From: Daucus carota subsp. sativus
Taxonomy: Eukaryota > Streptophyta > Magnoliopsida > Apiales > Apiaceae
Length of the DNA stretch: 64,000 nucleotides
Reading direction: 5' to 3'
Assembly: GCF_001625215.2 (NCBI RefSeq)
Contig: NC_030385.2
Location: forward strand, 46,773,598-46,837,597
The translations under genes were made by a program, and so were the position numbers. Of the stretch, positions 10,784 to 21,093 are shown in pieces. Below the pieces are notes generated by a model, which searched no databases, was not told where the DNA came from, and saw only the letters and a list, made by a program, of their open reading frames with translations. Each line of letters opens with the position of its first letter. Within the stretch, counting starts at the first letter, position 1.

Positions 10784-13240
10784 CTATGCTATGTTTTTTG
10801 CTATGAATTTTTTTGGCTCATGCAACCATATTTGTTGTTCATGCATCAAGTTTTGTTGGTTCCTAGAACCTTCAAACATCTGTGCACTAGCCAATGACAT
10901 AGTCGAGTTATTACTGACAACTCCTGATCTATTGCCTGGATTGGTAAATTCTGCAAACAGGTCATTCCCATAAGCCGTTGTCACGTCATCTGGACAGTGA
11001 GCAGAAAATGTTGGAGTTGCTTGAAATGTACGAGCGGATAAATCCCCCGCTCCGTTGTCTAGATTGTGAGCAGAAAAGGTTGGTGTTGCTTGAATGGTCG
11101 GTAATGATAAAGTATCACCTGGATTGTGAGCAGAAAAGGTTGGAGTTGCTTGAAATGTAGCTGATGAAGCCACCGTCCCATCATCTCGATGGTGAGCAGA
11201 AAAGGTTGGAGTTGCTTGAAATGCAGGTACTGATACAGCCTCCATCCCATTTCCTGTTATTTTTTGAGTTGCTTGAAAGGCAGGTGCTGATAAAGCCCCC
11301 ACCCCCATATCTAAATTGTGAGTAGAATAGGTTGGAGTTCCTTGAAAGGTGGGTGCTGATGAGAAGTTTTTTGCTGAAAATGACGTCTCAAAGCCAGCAG
11401 TGGTGCTGCCCGTGACTATTGGCACTCCGCGCGATTCATTTGGATCTTCTAAAAATGGGTTGTAGTGTTGTGGCAGCTGTGCTGGTTGACTGTTGAAATT
11501 ATCTAGTGAAAATGGTGGCAACACTGTTGTCTGAAAGCAGGAGTTTTCTAGTGAAAATGGTGTTGGTTGTGGTGGCTGTTTTGCAGTCTCAAATAGCACT
11601 ACTTCCCAGCTTTGTCTTGAACTTGCCTCTTTTCCATTTTGTTCTTGCCCTGGAAAGGCATGAAGGGTGTTTGATACACTATGAACATGTTTGTCGTACA
11701 AAAGGTTTGGATCTAATGAGGGTTGCATAGGTTGAGTTGCAGTCTCTGCTAATACAAGTTCCCAGCCTTCACCCGCCTTAGTATGTTGCTCTTCATGTTC
11801 TTGTTCCGGGAAAGCATTGAATGTCGCCCTGATGTCGGGCTCAGATTGTGTTGCTGGTAGTTGTATGGCTTCTGCAAGCACAAGCTCCCAGGAAGTAGGT
11901 GCGTTAGTCTGCTGTCGCTGCTCTTCTATATTTTTCTTTGTTACTGTTTCTTGTTCTTGTCCAGACCAATCTTCTAAGCTTATTAGATCAGACATTGTAT
12001 TAGTAATCGGTAACGAATGAGTTGAGTCTGATTCACTCATTTGGAAAGTGTCATTTCTATCACTCTGCTGTTTAAAATTATCAGGATAAGCTTCCAAGTC
12101 TATAGATATACCTTGACTTGTTCCGTCTTTTGTGGCATCAAGTAGATTCTCCAATGACGTCTGTTTTGGACCCAACTTAGAAGCTCTGTGGGAACTTTTA
12201 CGTCTAGGAGGTTTTGTAGATTCAAGATCCCTCTCATAACTTTCTTGCGGTGTTTGATTAGAATTTGGCAGGCTATTTGGAGATCTTGAAACAGTTGGAA
12301 ATGAAGACTGATCTTTCAAAAATTCCCTCAATGTTTCTATTTTCTCCTCAGATAGTGTTTCTACACTGGGATATTCAGAATCTCTCCCTACACTGATACG
12401 TTTACATAGAGTATAAAATTGACGAAGCTCTGCAAATTGGCCTGTGACCTTCAAACAAGTTTTGAAGGCCTGAACACAGTCTTCATATCGCAGATGGAAA
12501 AAGCACTGAACAAGATAAGTGAGACCTTCTAAAATGTCCTTGTATAGATGAAAACTCTCCTGCACCACTGCGTATAAAGATATTTGAACCAGTCGATTCG
12601 TTGTGGCTGCCCCCGTTGGCCTTGTGGCGATGGTTCGTTGGAGCAAACGCTGCCAAAACTCAATTCTATCAAGCAGCACAGATGGTTTCATGTTACCTAT
12701 CGAATCATTGGTACTTTTCTCGCCATCTTCTTCTTCTCTACTTCTATCAATACTGGTATATCTGCGTTGAAGCTTCCCTGTGAGAAAACAATCTAACCGC
12801 TCTTCGAGATACGAAGCAAACGTTCTGACAAATGCTGTGTATTCCCAGGGGCTGGAATTGGAATCATCATGGAAAGCCGAGAGATTGAGGATTCTGGCGC
12901 CTTTTTTCATGGAATGGAGGACTTCTCTAGGAAAGTATGGATCACCATCTTGAAATATTCTGAAAACCAGCATCAACGATTTTAATGCCACAATCCAGTT
13001 ACGCGTCCGGCTGATTCTTTTGCCAATGGCTCTAGCGCATGCTGCTGCGTATATCTGGTCTGCAGAAATGAGGTGCAGGACCTCTTTTACGTATCGTTCG
13101 TTGACAGGAACGTCGTCGTGGGTTGTGGCTTTCAGGACTGCAACCTCTAGGCTGGTGTAATGATTGTTGGAGACCTTGGCAATGCTGATGCTGGTTTGAT
13201 CTTTAACTGCTTCAATTGCCTTCCTTAGCTTGGACGGCAT
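10784..13240 (-). CDS. ANTH-domain clathrin assembly protein (AP180/CALM type)
   Basis: An endocytic adaptor that binds phosphoinositides and clathrin at the plasma membrane. The single-exon gene encodes 818 residues. The start MPSKLRKAI matches the conserved N-terminus of plant clathrin assembly proteins. The ANTH domain covers about residues 1-285 and includes KATTHDD, the usual lipid-binding type motif, and NWIVALKSLMLV. The rest is a long disordered tail rich in Gln, Pro and Ser, with an EEKIETLREFL segment, an NPF motif in the YNPFLEDP segment (an EH-domain ligand) and DLF near the end. Three repeats around SWELVLAE lie at about residues 450-560, and QATPTFSAH repeats at about 627-750. 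It resembles the Arabidopsis At1g05020 type of putative clathrin assembly protein, from memory, but is longer because of the repeats. The stop lies 156 bases from the stop of the convergent U11/U12-35K gene. Confidence 0.92.
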   Translation of the reverse strand: MPSKLRKAIEAVKDQTSISIAKVSNNHYTSLEVAVLKATTHDDVPVNERYVKEVLHLISADQIYAAACARAIGKRISRTRNWIVALKSLMLVFRIFQDGDPYFPREVLHSMKKGARILNLSAFHDDSNSSPWEYTAFVRTFASYLEERLDCFLTGKLQRRYTSIDRSREEEDGEKSTNDSIGNMKPSVLLDRIEFWQRLLQRTIATRPTGAATTNRLVQISLYAVVQESFHLYKDILEGLTYLVQCFFHLRYEDCVQAFKTCLKVTGQFAELRQFYTLCKRISVGRDSEYPSVETLSEEKIETLREFLKDQSSFPTVSRSPNSLPNSNQTPQESYERDLESTKPPRRKSSHRASKLGPKQTSLENLLDATKDGTSQGISIDLEAYPDNFKQQSDRNDTFQMSESDSTHSLPITNTMSDLISLEDWSGQEQETVTKKNIEEQRQQTNAPTSWELVLAEAIQLPATQSEPDIRATFNAFPEQEHEEQHTKAGEGWELVLAETATQPMQPSLDPNLLYDKHVHSVSNTLHAFPGQEQNGKEASSRQSWEVVLFETAKQPPQPTPFSLENSCFQTTVLPPFSLDNFNSQPAQLPQHYNPFLEDPNESRGVPIVTGSTTAGFETSFSAKNFSSAPTFQGTPTYSTHNLDMGVGALSAPAFQATQKITGNGMEAVSVPAFQATPTFSAHHRDDGTVASSATFQATPTFSAHNPGDTLSLPTIQATPTFSAHNLDNGAGDLSARTFQATPTFSAHCPDDVTTAYGNDLFAEFTNPGNRSGVVSNNSTMSLASAQMFEGSRNQQNLMHEQQIWLHEPKKFIAKNIA
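10990..11385. repeat. Coding minisatellite, about six units of 60-69 bp
   Basis: On the plus strand, GAGCAGAAAAGGTTGGAGTT recurs at about 10999, 11068, 11128 and 11193, with degenerate copies near 11258 and 11319. On the minus coding strand each unit encodes a variant of TFQATPTFSAHN. Units are multiples of three bases, so the clathrin adaptor frame is kept. The central copies are the most alike, as expected for recent unequal exchange. This is a protein repeat and not a CRISPR array: spacers are part of the repeat and the frame is open throughout. Confidence 0.9.
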
Positions 13241-13997
13241 TGCTGGTTTATAATCTTGTTATTGTCATATACGTCGATGGTCTTCGAATACTTTGTTGGC
13301 CGAGCTGATGAAGAGCTTGATTTTGTGCAAATTGATTATGGGGGAAGATAATTCACTGGGTGTTTCCCCTTGAGTCTCTCTTGTCCTCAAATTCACAAGT
13401 TAACACATTATTTTATTTTAATTTACTGAGTTCGAATCGATTCATGCTGCCGAGTAGTCTCATTCATTTTTATACATTTTTTTTCTCATTACGCAACTTA
13501 ATTTTAATATTTTCATTTTCTGAATAAAAATTATAATAAATTTAAATATTAAATTTTATTCAGAATGTCTTTTAAAAAAAAAAAATACAGAACTATATAC
13601 TTTATAAGAATATTAATGTCTTTTTTTAAAAAAAAATACAGAACTATATACTTTATAAGAATATTAATGTGCGACATCTCCAATATACACAATTTAGGGA
13701 ACGGAGGGAGTATTACATTGATTTTCAGATACCTTTGATATAGTGAACATTATATGTTAATCGTTAATCAACTTGACATGCGATGAGAATGTAAAATTCC
13801 AAATGCTAAATTCAGAAAATAACAGATCTGAACAACATAAAAAAAATGTTTAATATAATAGCTAGCCTAACATTTACAAAATCATCGATTCAAATAAACG
13901 ACGCTACAATTGTAGATACATAGATAATTTAATAAATAATATTTGACAACCAGAAAAGGACCAACTGCTTTCATTCTTCTCTTTTCTTTCATCTCCT
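13241..13997. repeat. Intergenic spacer with a 51-bp tandem duplication and a solo MITE end
   Basis: Within this spacer ATACAGAACTATATACTTTA occurs at 13585 and again at 13636, each preceded by a poly-A run and followed by TAAGAATATTAATGT. Just after the second copy, near 13698-13711, ACGGAGGGAGTA looks like the right terminus of a Stowaway-type MITE. No matching CTCCCTCC left terminus was seen nearby, so it is probably a broken copy. The promoter of the AP180 gene must lie near 13241-13450. Confidence 0.6.
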
Positions 13998-15886
13998 TCA
14001 GTATCTGGTAGGAAACTCGCACTTTCCAAACTCTGCAAAATTAACAAACAAACGAAATTTAGGAACTCCAACAATAATATAATCTGTATAGTACAAACAG
14101 TTCCTACACCGATACATAATAAGAAATTTGTAATCCGGATAAAATTCGAGCTCAGTTCGTAAAATATAGACTACACTGGTACACTCTCAACATTACCGGT
14201 ACACTCTCAACATTGGTACACTCGATGCTCAATGATTAACCCACTAGCCCATTGCACACTCAATTATTATCACGACTAGTCCTCCCATGGCATGTTCTCT
14301 TGTGAGACATGTCAGGTGGGGTTCAACTTTCCAGGCTTGATCGACCTTTCCTATTGTACCACTTTAGATTCCCTCTACTTTAGCATTTTAACATATCAAA
14401 TCACTAACATGCGCATTGTCGATAAATAAATTAGTAAAATTTTTAAACGAGTCGAAAACATACTAGGTGGCTGAGTAACAACGTAAGCAGCTCCCTCGAA
14501 ATCACAGGAGCCAGCTACCCTTCCTTTCTTCTGATAAAAGCTGTTAAAAGCAAACGAAGCATGCGCCTCAAGTGTGTTAGGATCGTAACACGTGGACCCC
14601 GGCTGAATCGGATGGCAATCAGCCGCACCCTCACCACAAGCATAATCTAGCCCGCGCTGCACCTTATCTTTCCCCGCTTCTACATTCACCACACACCACG
14701 TTTCCCCGGCTGCACTGACTGACATGTCAGCAACCGGTAACCGGTCGACCCGGTCAGTCTTTAACCCGTCGACGTTAAACGAAATATCGTACACTTTTTT
14801 CTCGTCGGGGTAAAACAGTCCATAATTCCTCTCGGATGTGGGCCCGAACTTCTTGTTCTCGTTGAAAAGAGCGAAGAGGTAAACTGTTAAGTTTGTGTTC
14901 GGTCTTAAAGGGGTCCCACCGCCAGCTAAGACTCGCTTAATAAGGTTACCGTTATAAGCTGCGGCATTTTCGACGCTCGCGCCTATTTCATTCTTGTCAC
15001 CTTTCGACGGCCAGCCCGTTTCCGTTACGACGATGCTAACATCGTCGTATTTCAACGCCGACATTGCCGCGAACACGGCGTCAATTTGGGCGTCGAATAG
15101 GCTAAAATAACGGAGATTATTGCCCGCGTCAATGACTCCGTTATTTTGCCGAAACAATGCGTAATCTAACGAGATGACGTCAGCATTCGATTCGTAAGCG
15201 AAGAAGGGGTATGCGTTGAGCATGAGCGGGGATTTAATTTCACGGAGGAAGTCTAGCATGGGTTGGATAACGGGTAGGAGTTCGGGTTTGAAAGACCCGG
15301 CTGAAGACGGGTACGAATTTTGGAGAGCGGATAATGCGATTGGAGACGAGATTTTTATTAATTTATCGAGATTATATTTGACGAGAGCGGAGTGAATATT
15401 TTTCATAGCGGGTAACAAATATTTGGTGGTGTTTTTGGGGTCCACAAAGACTTCGTTTCCGACCGCAATGGCTTCGATTTGAGTTGTCGGGTAATACGCG
15501 ACGATGTTTCGTTGGACCCACGAGTTGGCGAATGAGGAGTGTCTGGCGGTGGCGAAGAGGAGTTCATTGGGGAGATCAACGGTGACTTTGATGTCGGAAC
15601 GCGACAAAGATTTGAGAACGGCGGGATCGGTGTCGTAGACTTTGACACGTGTGATGCCTTGTGATTTGAGAAGCTTGACTACTTTGAATGCGGATGGTAA
15701 GTTGTTGGCTATTCTCCCGTAGTTCACTCCCACTGAGCCTTGTCCATCTGTAAAAAAACAACAAACACTACAATTTTAAAATACGATACCTGCAGTGACG
15801 GAACCAGAATCGAAAATAACGAAGAATATAAATGTACCTGCTGCAAGAGTGAAAATGAAGAAGAGGAGTGGGATGAGTGGGTTCAT
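13998..15886 (-). CDS. Glucan endo-1,3-beta-glucosidase (GH17) with C-terminal X8/CBM43 domain
   Basis: A secreted wall enzyme that hydrolyses beta-1,3-glucan (callose). Exons 15886-15838, 15747-14464 and 14032-13998 join in frame to 455 residues. Exon 1 encodes a hydrophobic signal peptide (MNPLIPLLFFIFTLA). The GH17 barrel begins GVNYGRIANNLP. The general acid is the Glu in AVGNEV (about residue 115), and the nucleophile is the Glu in ETGWPS (about residue 259). After a short linker the X8 domain starts at TWCVVN and carries the expected cysteines, ending FGKCEFPTRY. No hydrophobic GPI-type tail is present. Without the last intron, translation would read into an unrelated hydrophobic tail, so the splice to the 35-base terminal exon is needed. 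The same terminal intron occurs in the paralogue at 45046-46560. Confidence 0.93.
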
Positions 15887-15977
15887 AGTGTGTGAAGAGT
15901 GGAGAGTGATGAATTTACAGAGAGATGAGATATGAGTGGGGAGAGATAGATGGGAGAAAATGAGTTGAGTGGGCGAG

Positions 15978-15984
15978 ATTTATA
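15978..15984 (-). promoter_or_regulatory. Probable TATA box of the minus-strand GH17 gene
   Basis: TATAAAT on the minus strand lies about 92 bases upstream of the start codon. That leaves room for a 5' UTR of about 60 bases. Assigned by motif and position only. Confidence 0.5.
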
Positions 15985-16524
15985 GGAGATACTATTAAGC
16001 GGGTACAAATCTTCAACGGTTATAACGTGTGAATAATTGGAACGGCTGTCATGCACATCTAACCACATGTAAAGCTCTCTTTACTCAACTACTGATAGAC
16101 TGACAGTACTTAGATTTAAGTTACTTTCTTTAACTTATTAGTTAAAAATTTGTAGTAATTAATTTTAATGGATGAGCATACATGAAAATGACGTGATCAA
16201 ATAAATTATTAAATCCAATTGTGTTTTAGGTGGTTGATTTCTTGAAACGGAGAAATGTGTTTGATTAAATAAAAATATAAAATTAAAGATGAGGCAGGAC
16301 TATCCGTTGCTATATTAGCAATCAGAATCTGACAGGAGATGATTTTCAGGAAGTAATCAGAATTAAATCATCATAAAGTAAATGACTGGGGTCCTGAGGT
16401 TTAGTTGGCAGTCCATTGGAGTAGTCGACCGTTAAAGTAAGAATGCGACAACGAGCCTATGTCGTCTGTAAATTTCTCATATTCTGTTTTGTCCAACCAG
16501 TGACCTTTTTAGTAACATGAGAGC

Positions 16525-17437
16525 TAGGCCTGTAAACGGATCAGATTTGGATCGGATCTAGCTAAATCCATATCCTAATCCATTTAAATTTATCGGATTC
16601 GGATCGGATCGGATCAGGGATCGGATATTTTACAAGTCAATCCATATCCGGTCCATTCGGATCATGGATAATCGGATCGGAGCCCCGATCCGCTAAAAAT
16701 TATGAAATATATTTTTTCACCGGAATAATGTTTTAACTTCCATACAGAAAAAAGTGATGTTTTCTAGCTATATTAATTCATGAATTTTAACGTAATAGGT
16801 AAAAAAAACTAATAAAGATGTATTTAATAAAAACTTTGTTGGTTGTTCTGATAAAAACTTCAACACATAATTTATCAAATAAATAGAAAAATAATAAACA
16901 AGTTGCTTAATACTTTTGGAGGAAGCAAATTATGATGTGCTCTCCTATATTAATAAGAATTAAAGTCGATAAATATGTCTTAAATACAGAACCAGGTGAT
17001 TGAGGAGGTTTTAAGTGGAAGAGTTAGCTCCTGTGTTTATACTCACTCTAAAAAAAAAGAGTGATTATTAGATTAATCAGATGACAAGAGTGAGAGCCAT
17101 GTCAAGAATTAGGAGCGGCTGATCGGTTATAAGAAAATATGATTTACAATTTTGTCTTGTATTTTTAGAAATTATTATTTTTTATGTAATATATTAATAA
17201 TAATATAATATAATATAATATAATATAATATAATATATATTATATAGTTAAGCATGAATCGGATCGGATCGTTAACAAATCGGATTTGACTATATCTATA
17301 TCCATTCTTTATCGGACCGGATTATTATTGGATCGGATTATTAGCAGATCGGATTTTTTTAATAAAGATCCATATCCATTTATTTAACCACGGATCGAAT
17401 CGGGTCGGATCGGATATCCGATCCATTTACAGGCCTA
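16525..17437. mobile_element. Non-autonomous hAT-type element, 913 bp, with 8-bp target duplication
   Basis: The element begins TAGGCCTGTAAACGGATC and ends with the inverted form, GATCCATTTACAGGCCTA. It is flanked on both sides by the identical 8-base sequence ATGAGAGC (16517-16524 and 17438-17445). An 8-bp duplication with short TIRs of this kind points to the hAT superfamily. No transposase frame is present. The subterminal regions are dense in CGGATCGGAT and its complement, in opposite orientations at the two ends. An imperfect TAATA/ATATA repeat tract lies at about 17190-17245. Confidence 0.9.
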
Positions 17438-18017
17438 ATGAGAGCTCGTGCTCCATTTAACAGTCTTCTTTCACGAATTATTGTTGTAATATTGTTGTTT
17501 ATAAATAGCAAAAAAATAAAAAAATAATGCTATTTATATGGTAAATGCATATATTTTAATTTTTGCATGGATGTAAGTAACTATCATATTATTACATCCG
17601 AGTTTTTAAGATTTTTATATTTCACTCATAGAAAATGAGAAAAAATTGTAACCAACAACCACTGTATTAGAAGAACATATCGAAGCTAATTTACGATTAG
17701 TTTTTTTAATTTTTTTGGCAAGGAATTTACGACGAAGTTCAAGTAATTAGTTTTTTTTAATTCTGCCCTTTTTAATATACTTTATTACATTTTAAAAAAA
17801 TTGTACGATAAAAAGGGGTACAGAATGCAGTTCTGTAAAAACTAAAAAGGGGTATGACAATTGTAATCAGTCAGTTCATTCGGCCCACTTCTTGTTTCTG
17901 TTTCCAAGTAATCAGTCTTCATCGTAATCATTCGGCCCACTTCTAGTTTCTGTTTATAGGGGGTAGTATGGGATATATCATTATCAAGTATGAACAGAAA
18001 AATTATCACAAAAAACT

Positions 18018-18100
18018 GTCAGAAGTGGGATTTGAACCCACGCCCTCGTTAGAGGACCAGAACTTGAGTCTGGCGCCTTAGACCACTCGGCCATCCTGAC
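18018..18100 (-). tRNA. tRNA-Leu (anticodon CAA), intronless
   Basis: On the minus strand the 83-base sequence begins GTCAGGA and ends TTCTGAC, giving a 7-bp acceptor stem with one G-T wobble. It has the A-box-like TGGCCGAGTGGTC, an anticodon stem CCAGA/TCTGG around the loop CTCAAGT (anticodon CAA), a long type-II variable arm as expected for tRNA-Leu, and GTTCAAATCC as B box and T arm. CCA is not encoded. A T run just downstream, reading CAGTTTTTT, is the likely RNA polymerase III terminator. No intron is present. Confidence 0.97.
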
Positions 18101-19920
18101 ATTTAATAAAAAATTTCAACTCCAGATATATATTCCATTTCATATACGACACAGCTCTGTGTTTGTCCTGTTGCATTCATGGACAAGGCCCGATCAAAAA
18201 GGCAATTGTAGAACATATCAACATATATGCTAGCAAAATTTTATATCGGTCCATATTCTATTCTAGCCCAATCCATATAACTCAAAAAAATATATACAAA
18301 CTTCCTTATTCAAGGCCCGGTTGATTTTATTGCGCTAAAAACAGATTTGTTGGAAATTACTCTTGATCACTTTATAAAGCAGGTCTCAAATAGTTATCGG
18401 AGAAAAGAAAATATTATTTTATAAATATTATAAACATATTTATTCCTTTTAATATATATATATATGTAAACATCTAAATTAATGAATTATATAATCTCTA
18501 CAACAATGCTTGCTTTCCCAACTACGTTTTAACTATATTCATGAACGGAGTCTAAATCAAAATAAACAAATGATAGAACACCGATTTTTAACGGTTGAAA
18601 AAATTATTGTGATAAACATATTATTTATAATAAATAATTGATAAGTTGTATATTTAAAAGTGAATTCGGATTCCTGACAAAAAAAAAAGTGAATTCGGTT
18701 TACACTTCTAATTACTATTTTCATACAAAGGCTTGTTTAGTTGTTAAGCGCTAATTAAGGAAAACAATTAAGAAAATAAGGCACACGTTGTGTCGGTAAG
18801 ACGGTAAAGGAACACAAGGCGGTCCACCGTATCGTCGGTGCATCCGATCCACCTCTTTCCCCAGACCCACACCACCCGATTCCCTTTAATATTTCATATA
18901 TTTGGGAGATATTGCGATTTTCATATCATTAATACTAGGGTCATTATTACTATTTTCTACAAAAATATTAAATTGTATTCTTACAAAATTTTGATCACCG
19001 CTGAGGCTTGAGAGCAATGGAGCATGGAGGAGGAAATACAAATTATTTCTAGCAACGTGTAAACGTACTTTCGTGTGTTTTATGTTACTTTGAGAGTAAA
19101 ACTCGTACATGATTTATTTATTTTATTTTATTTTGAAGGGTCGTACATGATTTATTAAAAAATAATCTTTGGTGAAAATTTCAACCTATACTGGAGTGAT
19201 TTAGCTCCGTGTCCGATCACTTTTATTACAGGCGTGCAATATTCTGTCATTTAACCAAAAGATATGGTGTTATATAAGTTTAGCTTATTTTTATTTTCAA
19301 AAATATGTTATTTACTTTTGAAAAAAAATAAATATCTGTTAAATAAATGATATTAAGAAATACTTTTCCGGTTGACCATATTATCCACATACAACAAAAC
19401 GCTACCAGGTACTAAGAGGGTCATTAATGTCCAATTAAGGTCTAAAAGGAGGCTAATTCTATACTTATGAGTTGAATTGATAGTTCAGAGGTTGGTACAT
19501 ACGGAAATCTAGAGACTAGATTCATGAGTTCTAGTATTAATTGCCTTATAGACTTGATTAATTAGTCGTAATGACGGAATGATGAGACATTTTGATGTGA
19601 TTCATTAATCTTTACCTGCACATGCAGGAGCAGGAGAATAATGTAAAACATCACACCCCTGCCTCTTTTGTCAAGCTGGGAACTTCACACTTTTTGCCGG
19701 AAGGAATTGCCTTACTCCTGGCCCCTCCTGTTCGTGCATAGTTCGAAACTTTTATAAAATATAATTTAATAATATTTCTTAATTTTTTAAATAAAAATTT
19801 AGCTGTCTAATTTCCTTACTCCCTGTACCCTTTGTTTCTTGTATGCGGTTTAGGCTTATCGAACTGTGTATTGCACTCCAGAATATGTTATATATTCCCG
19901 AGGACACTTGTCGTCGTATA
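18101..19920. other. AT-rich intergenic region without a recognisable gene
   Basis: No convincing exon or RNA gene was seen. A short GC-richer island lies at about 18780-18885. A stretch near 19465-19535 (GATAGTTCAGAGGTTGG followed by GATTCATGAGTTCTAG) weakly resembles pol III A and B boxes of a SINE, but no boundaries could be set. Confidence 0.5.
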
Positions 19921-19922
19921 TA

Positions 19923-20467
19923 CTCCCTCCTTCCCATATTAATAGTCCATTTTGTCAAGAAAAAATTTTCCATATTATTTGTCCATTTTCTTTGTCCAAT
20001 ACAAATTATAACAAGTTTCAATGTTAACATTTACTAGTTCACACAATTTTCATTATTTACGATGCAAACTATGTTGACTTTTAACCAAAATGAATGAAAA
20101 CTTAGTACTCCCTCCGTTTCAAATTAGATGTCCACTTTAAAAAAATCACATAGTTTAAGAAAAGTGGTTGTTCACAAGTTAATTGCATTAAATGATCAAA
20201 ATATGTGGAGTGAGATTGATCTAGGAAATACAAATAAGAGATATGTGGAGTAGAATTGACTTTGGAAATATGATTTTGCATTGAAAGTTGAAGTGGACAA
20301 GTAATTTGAAACAAATTTTTTTTTTTGAAGTGGACATGTAAATTGAAACGGAGGGAGTAGTATATTTGTATAACCAATGCATGGCAATGATAACAACATA
20401 TCACATTTAATACTTCTTAATTTGTGTGATTTGTGCAAAGTGGACAATTAAAATGGGAAGGAGGGAG
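19923..20467. mobile_element. Outer Stowaway-like MITE, split by another MITE
   Basis: The left terminus CTCCCTCCTTCCCATATTAA and the right terminus, ending ATGGGAAGGAGGGAG, are inverted repeats flanked by TA. TA target duplication and a CTCCCTCC-type terminus mark a Stowaway-like (Tc1/mariner) element. The body is interrupted by a second element at 20108-20357. Removing that insertion leaves a unit of about 295 bases. Confidence 0.8.
20108..20357. mobile_element. Inner Stowaway-like MITE, about 250 bp, nested in the outer one
   Basis: It starts CTCCCTCCGTTTCAAATTAG and ends ATTGAAACGGAGGGAG, with TA on both sides. The arms are related: GTCCACTTTAAAAA at the left against AAGTGGACATGT at the right. 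The termini differ from those of the outer element, so this is a later insertion and not a misread end of the same element. Confidence 0.85.
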
Positions 20468-20979
20468 TAGTATAAATCCATGCGAATTAATACAACCATT
20501 TAAGTTCCTTGTATTTATAACAGTTTCTGAAAAGAGATAATTATTCGTGTATGTCAATTTTCACTAAAATAATCCAACCGATTTTCATGCACTTAAAAGA
20601 ACTTGTTTCCGCCAATTAAGCAAATATTAATTTCGACCATCAGATGTGACACATCACACACATTTGACCACCTCTTTTGTCATTTCTGCGACAATTTCAT
20701 GCCCCGAACATTACTTCGAACATGAAAACTAAATAGTTATGATATTATTGAATTTTCAGATAGTCGAGACTAAAGAAAAATGTCTTAAAATAATAGAATA
20801 TTGTTTAAATTAATGTATTTTATAATTCAAGTATAAAACATAAAACTAATAAATTACGAGAATATTGAAAAATATGCATCTAACTACGCGGGATTATATT
20901 AAGCTGTAATGCCCTTGTAATTACACATCACATGGGCGAAATAAATTTCCAAAATTTTATCAAGTGAGACACATGCACC

Positions 20980-20986
20980 TATATAT
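20980..20986 (+). promoter_or_regulatory. Probable TATA box of the GH9 gene
   Basis: TATATAT lies 108 bases upstream of the GH9 start codon, preceded by CACC. Assigned from motif and spacing only. Confidence 0.45.
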
Positions 20987-21093
20987 GTTGCAGACTCTTT
21001 GAGTTATTGATTAGCTGAAGATTTGGCAAAGCACAATAAGAGCCCTTTAGCTCACTCTCTTGTTCCTTATTCCCTTAGCAGATTATAAGAGCA

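Noticed and set aside
10978-11250. Regular repeats that could suggest a CRISPR array
   Set aside because: This is a eukaryotic coding sequence. Repeats and intervening parts translate as one continuous adaptor protein on the minus strand.
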